Source of the DNA: Mesorhizobium sp. Root157
GTDB lineage: Bacteria > Pseudomonadota > Alphaproteobacteria > Rhizobiales > Rhizobiaceae
Length of the DNA: 37,244 bases
Assembly: GCF_001427385.1 (NCBI RefSeq)
Contig: NZ_LMGJ01000038.1
Span: 183,475-220,718, forward strand
Reading direction: 5' to 3'
The translations under genes and the position numbers were made by a program. Shown one piece after another: positions 35,213-37,244 of this stretch. The stretch's first letter is position 1; every line of letters starts with the position of its first letter. The notes under the pieces are model-generated. The model saw only the letters and a program-made list of their open reading frames with translations, had not been told where the DNA came from and ran no database searches.

Positions 35213-36619
35213 ATGTGGTTTCCAGAGATCAAGAGGGGCAACGGCCCCATATACCTAGCGATTTGCGAGGCCCTTGAGCGGGACATCGCTGAAGGTCGAC
35301 TGAAGCCAAGCGACCGCCTGCCGGCGCAACGTGACCTTGCCTACAGGATCAACGTCACTGTCGGCACGGTGGCCAGGGCCTATGCGGAAGCAGCCGAGCG
35401 CGGCCTTGTCGTCGGAGAGGTCGGGCGTGGCACCTTCATCAACGATTTCGGCAACGATCGCGACAACATCACCCGACTGACGGTTCCCGACAAGCCGCAG
35501 CCGGAAGTGATCGACCTTGGACTCAACCTGTCGGCGATTGGCGAGGCCGAGGAGATACTGCGGGCGACGCTGAAGGAAATGACCCGTTCAGGTTCGCTGG
35601 ATTCGCTGCTGACTTACCAGCCGAGCGCCGGCATACTGTCGCACCGGGCAATCGCCGCGCAGTGGCTCGGCCGCATCGGGGTGCGCGCGCACCCCGACAA
35701 TGTCATCATCTGCAATGGCGGCCAGCACGGATTGATGCTCGCCATAATGGCGCTTGCCGGTCACGGCGAGTCGATTGCCACCGAAGCGCTCACCTATCCG
35801 GGCGCAAGGGCGATCGCGCACCAGTTCGGCATCAATCTTAGCGCCCTGCCGATGGACAAGGAGGGCATCGATCCGACGACCCTGCGCGAACTTTGTGAAA
35901 CAAGAAGACCCAAAGCGCTTTACTGCATGCCGGTGCTGCAAAACCCAACGACGATCACCATGACCGAAGGGCGGATGCACGAGATCGCGGAGATCGTCGA
36001 GCACTATGGGCTCTACATCATCGAAGACGATGTGTACGGGTTCCTGGCAGAGCACAGACCCCTGCCCTTCGCTGCGATCATCCCCGAGCGGACGATTTAT
36101 CTCACAAGCGCCTCGAAAAGCATGGCGCCCGGCCTGCGCATCGGCTTCCTGGCGGTGCCGCCAAAATTGAGCCGATCCATCCAGGAAATCGTGACAATGA
36201 GCAACTGGATGTCGGCTCCGTTCATGGCCGCGGTCGCAACCAGTTGGATCGTCAACGACCATGCGGACAAGATGATCGCCTGGCATCGCCAGCAGGCGCG
36301 CGAGCGCCAGGACCTAGCGTCCCAAATCCTCGGTCCGCATTTCCATCGATCCTCTATCCCCTGCTACCATCTATGGCTGCAACTGCCTGAACCGTGGCGC
36401 ATGGATTCATTTTCGGCTTTGGCTTTGCGCGAAGGCGTGCGGGTGATCACGGCGGATGCGTTCTCCGTGAAGCGGGACCACGCGCCACATGCGGTTAGGC
36501 TCTGCCTTGGTGCTGCACATTCATTGCCCGACATCGCGGTAGGGCTGGACAGGCTGGTCGGGCTCCTGGGATCACGGCCCAGGCCGCATATGGACCTGCA
36601 GTCCATCGGCTATATGTAA
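35213..36619 (+). CDS. MocR/PdxR-type transcriptional regulator (GntR HTH-aminotransferase fusion)
   Basis: A 468-aa regulator. N-terminal GntR winged helix (about 10-78: GPIYLAICEALERDIAEGRL, LPAQRDLAYRINVTVGTVAR, GRGTFI), a linker, and a fold-type I aminotransferase domain (about 100-450) that binds PLP. PLP residues are visible: NPT in VLQNPTTITM, the Asp in YIIEDDVYGF, and the Schiff-base lysine in LTSASKSMAPGLRIGF (K302). MocR proteins sense a PLP-reactive amino compound and regulate divergent genes. The ATG at 35213 follows GGGGAA; GTG codons at 35201 and 35204 are possible starts but would sit against the operator. Confidence 0.93.
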   Translation: MWFPEIKRGNGPIYLAICEALERDIAEGRLKPSDRLPAQRDLAYRINVTVGTVARAYAEAAERGLVVGEVGRGTFINDFGNDRDNITRLTVPDKPQPEVIDLGLNLSAIGEAEEILRATLKEMTRSGSLDSLLTYQPSAGILSHRAIAAQWLGRIGVRAHPDNVIICNGGQHGLMLAIMALAGHGESIATEALTYPGARAIAHQFGINLSALPMDKEGIDPTTLRELCETRRPKALYCMPVLQNPTTITMTEGRMHEIAEIVEHYGLYIIEDDVYGFLAEHRPLPFAAIIPERTIYLTSASKSMAPGLRIGFLAVPPKLSRSIQEIVTMSNWMSAPFMAAVATSWIVNDHADKMIAWHRQQARERQDLASQILGPHFHRSSIPCYHLWLQLPEPWRMDSFSALALREGVRVITADAFSVKRDHAPHAVRLCLGAAHSLPDIAVGLDRLVGLLGSRPRPHMDLQSIGYM

Positions 36620-36709
36620 CTGGAAAATAGGTATTTTGGCGCATAGTATCTGCGTCCAGCCTACCTCTCCAGCAACGGCCAAGCTCGGCACCAGTACGAA
36701 ATTGCTTTG

Positions 36710-36731
36710 GTGTCAATGTATTCGTTGACAC
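36710..36731. promoter_or_regulatory. MocR operator B
   Basis: Inverted repeat GTGTCAA (36710-36716) and TTGACAC (36725-36731), 19 of 22 positions identical to operator A. Its right arm TTGACA (36725-36730) is also a perfect -35, with a 16-bp spacer to TACCAT (36747-36752), so the regulator would act directly at the solute-binding protein promoter. Confidence 0.65.
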
Positions 36732-36737
36732 TAAGAT

Positions 36738-36758
36738 AACTGCAAATACCATGCAGTT
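36738..36758. promoter_or_regulatory. Second inverted repeat in the transporter promoter
   Basis: AACTGCA (36738-36744) and TGCAGTT (36752-36758) form a perfect 7-bp inverted repeat with a 7-base spacer, covering the putative -10 box. It could be an RNA hairpin at the transcript start or a second regulator site. Confidence 0.35.
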
Positions 36759-36854
36759 GTAGAGGTGCAATAAGTTCAAATAATCCAAGAATGCACCTCC
36801 CGAGCAGTCGGAAGCTCGCGCGCCCAGAGGGGCCCGCACAATGGAGGAATTCTC

Positions 36855-37244
36855 ATGAAATTGAAGTTCGGGGCGATCCCGCTTGTCTCGCGCAGACTGC
36901 TTCTTTCGGCAGCCGGCGCGCTCCTGACCGCAACCATGCTGGCTGCGCCAGCGCCTGCGCTGGCTGGAGCCCGCGACAGCGTCACCATCGGCGTGCGCGA
37001 GGACATTCCGGGCCTGGACCCGACGATCCGCCAAGGCACTATCATCAGCCTCGTTACACTCGGGAACGTTTTCGAAGGGCTGACGCGCTTCAACGAGGAC
37101 GGCTCGCTGTCACCCGGCCTTGCGAAGAGTTGGGAAATCTCGCCCGACGGTAAGACCTACACGTTCAAGCTGGTCGAGGGCGCAAAGTTCTCCGACGGCA
37201 GCGACTTCGACGCCGCCGACGTCAAATGGACCTTCGAGCGCAAT
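36855..37244 (+). CDS. ABC transporter solute-binding protein, family 5 (partial)
   Basis: The first 130 codons of a periplasmic binding protein, open at the window end. Residues 1-37 form a signal peptide: basic start, SRRLLLSAAGALL hydrophobic core, and APALAGA cleavage site. The twin Arg followed by LLL is reminiscent of a Tat signal. The mature part begins with VTIGVREDIPGLDPTI and continues with NVFEGLTRFNEDGSLSPGLA, WEISPDGKTYTFKL and DAADVKWTFERN, typical of SBP family 5 (peptide, opine or nickel uptake). GGAGG lies seven bases before the ATG. Permease and ATPase genes are expected downstream. Confidence 0.9.
   Translation, partial: MKLKFGAIPLVSRRLLLSAAGALLTATMLAAPAPALAGARDSVTIGVREDIPGLDPTIRQGTIISLVTLGNVFEGLTRFNEDGSLSPGLAKSWEISPDGKTYTFKLVEGAKFSDGSDFDAADVKWTFERN

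Overview
The window looks like chromosome of a high-GC alphaproteobacterium of the Hyphomicrobiales, most like Mesorhizobium or a close Phyllobacteriaceae relative. Supporting signs are the gene order recA-alaS-icd, a suf operon in rhizobial order (IscS-like desulfurase, sufB, sufC, sufD, sufS, sufT, sufA), an Irr-type iron control box in front of it, an alphaproteobacterial SOS box inside the recA promoter, and a palindromic intergenic repeat at the left edge. The genus is inferred from protein style and synteny, not from a search.

Layout. 1-283: intergenic repeat DNA and the rpsD terminator. 284-8940: housekeeping genes rpsD, a DUF3008 small protein, murI overlapping a trmJ-type RNA methyltransferase, icd, alaS and recA. 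9123-11048: a two-gene pseudouridine catabolism unit (PfkB kinase and psuG). 11053-18709 (minus strand): the suf Fe-S assembly operon, ending in a TfoX-domain gene. 18950-27565: an alpha/beta hydrolase, anmK, tyrS, a large AsmA-like/DUF3971 protein, a one-cysteine Bcp peroxiredoxin and an M23 peptidoglycan hydrolase.

27566-31340 is an accessory segment. It opens with a patch of CAGGGAA repeats. It carries an XRE regulator overlapping an ImmA/IrrE-type metallopeptidase, and divergently an orphan ParB-domain DNA methyltransferase overlapping a DUF5681 gene. It ends in a scar where a fragment of an IS5-type transposase is fused in frame to the C-terminus of a universal stress protein. No integrase is present. 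An inverted repeat overlaps the methyltransferase promoter, which suggests that XRE/ImmA controls the methylase pair.

31379-37244 is a catabolic locus. Three minus-strand genes (PuuE-like allantoinase/deacetylase, allantoate amidohydrolase/N-carbamoylase-type enzyme, M20 hydrolase) lie divergent to a MocR-type (GntR-aminotransferase) regulator, which is followed by the start of a family 5 ABC solute-binding protein cut by the window end. The same 22-bp palindrome occurs in front of the regulator and in front of the transporter gene, so the locus looks like one regulon for uptake and hydrolysis of a ureide-, carbamoyl- or amide-type nitrogen compound. The substrate cannot be read from the sequence.

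The most interesting parts are the MocR operator pair with its uncommitted pathway, and the XRE-ImmA/methylase-DUF5681 module. No CRISPR array, rRNA or tRNA was seen.
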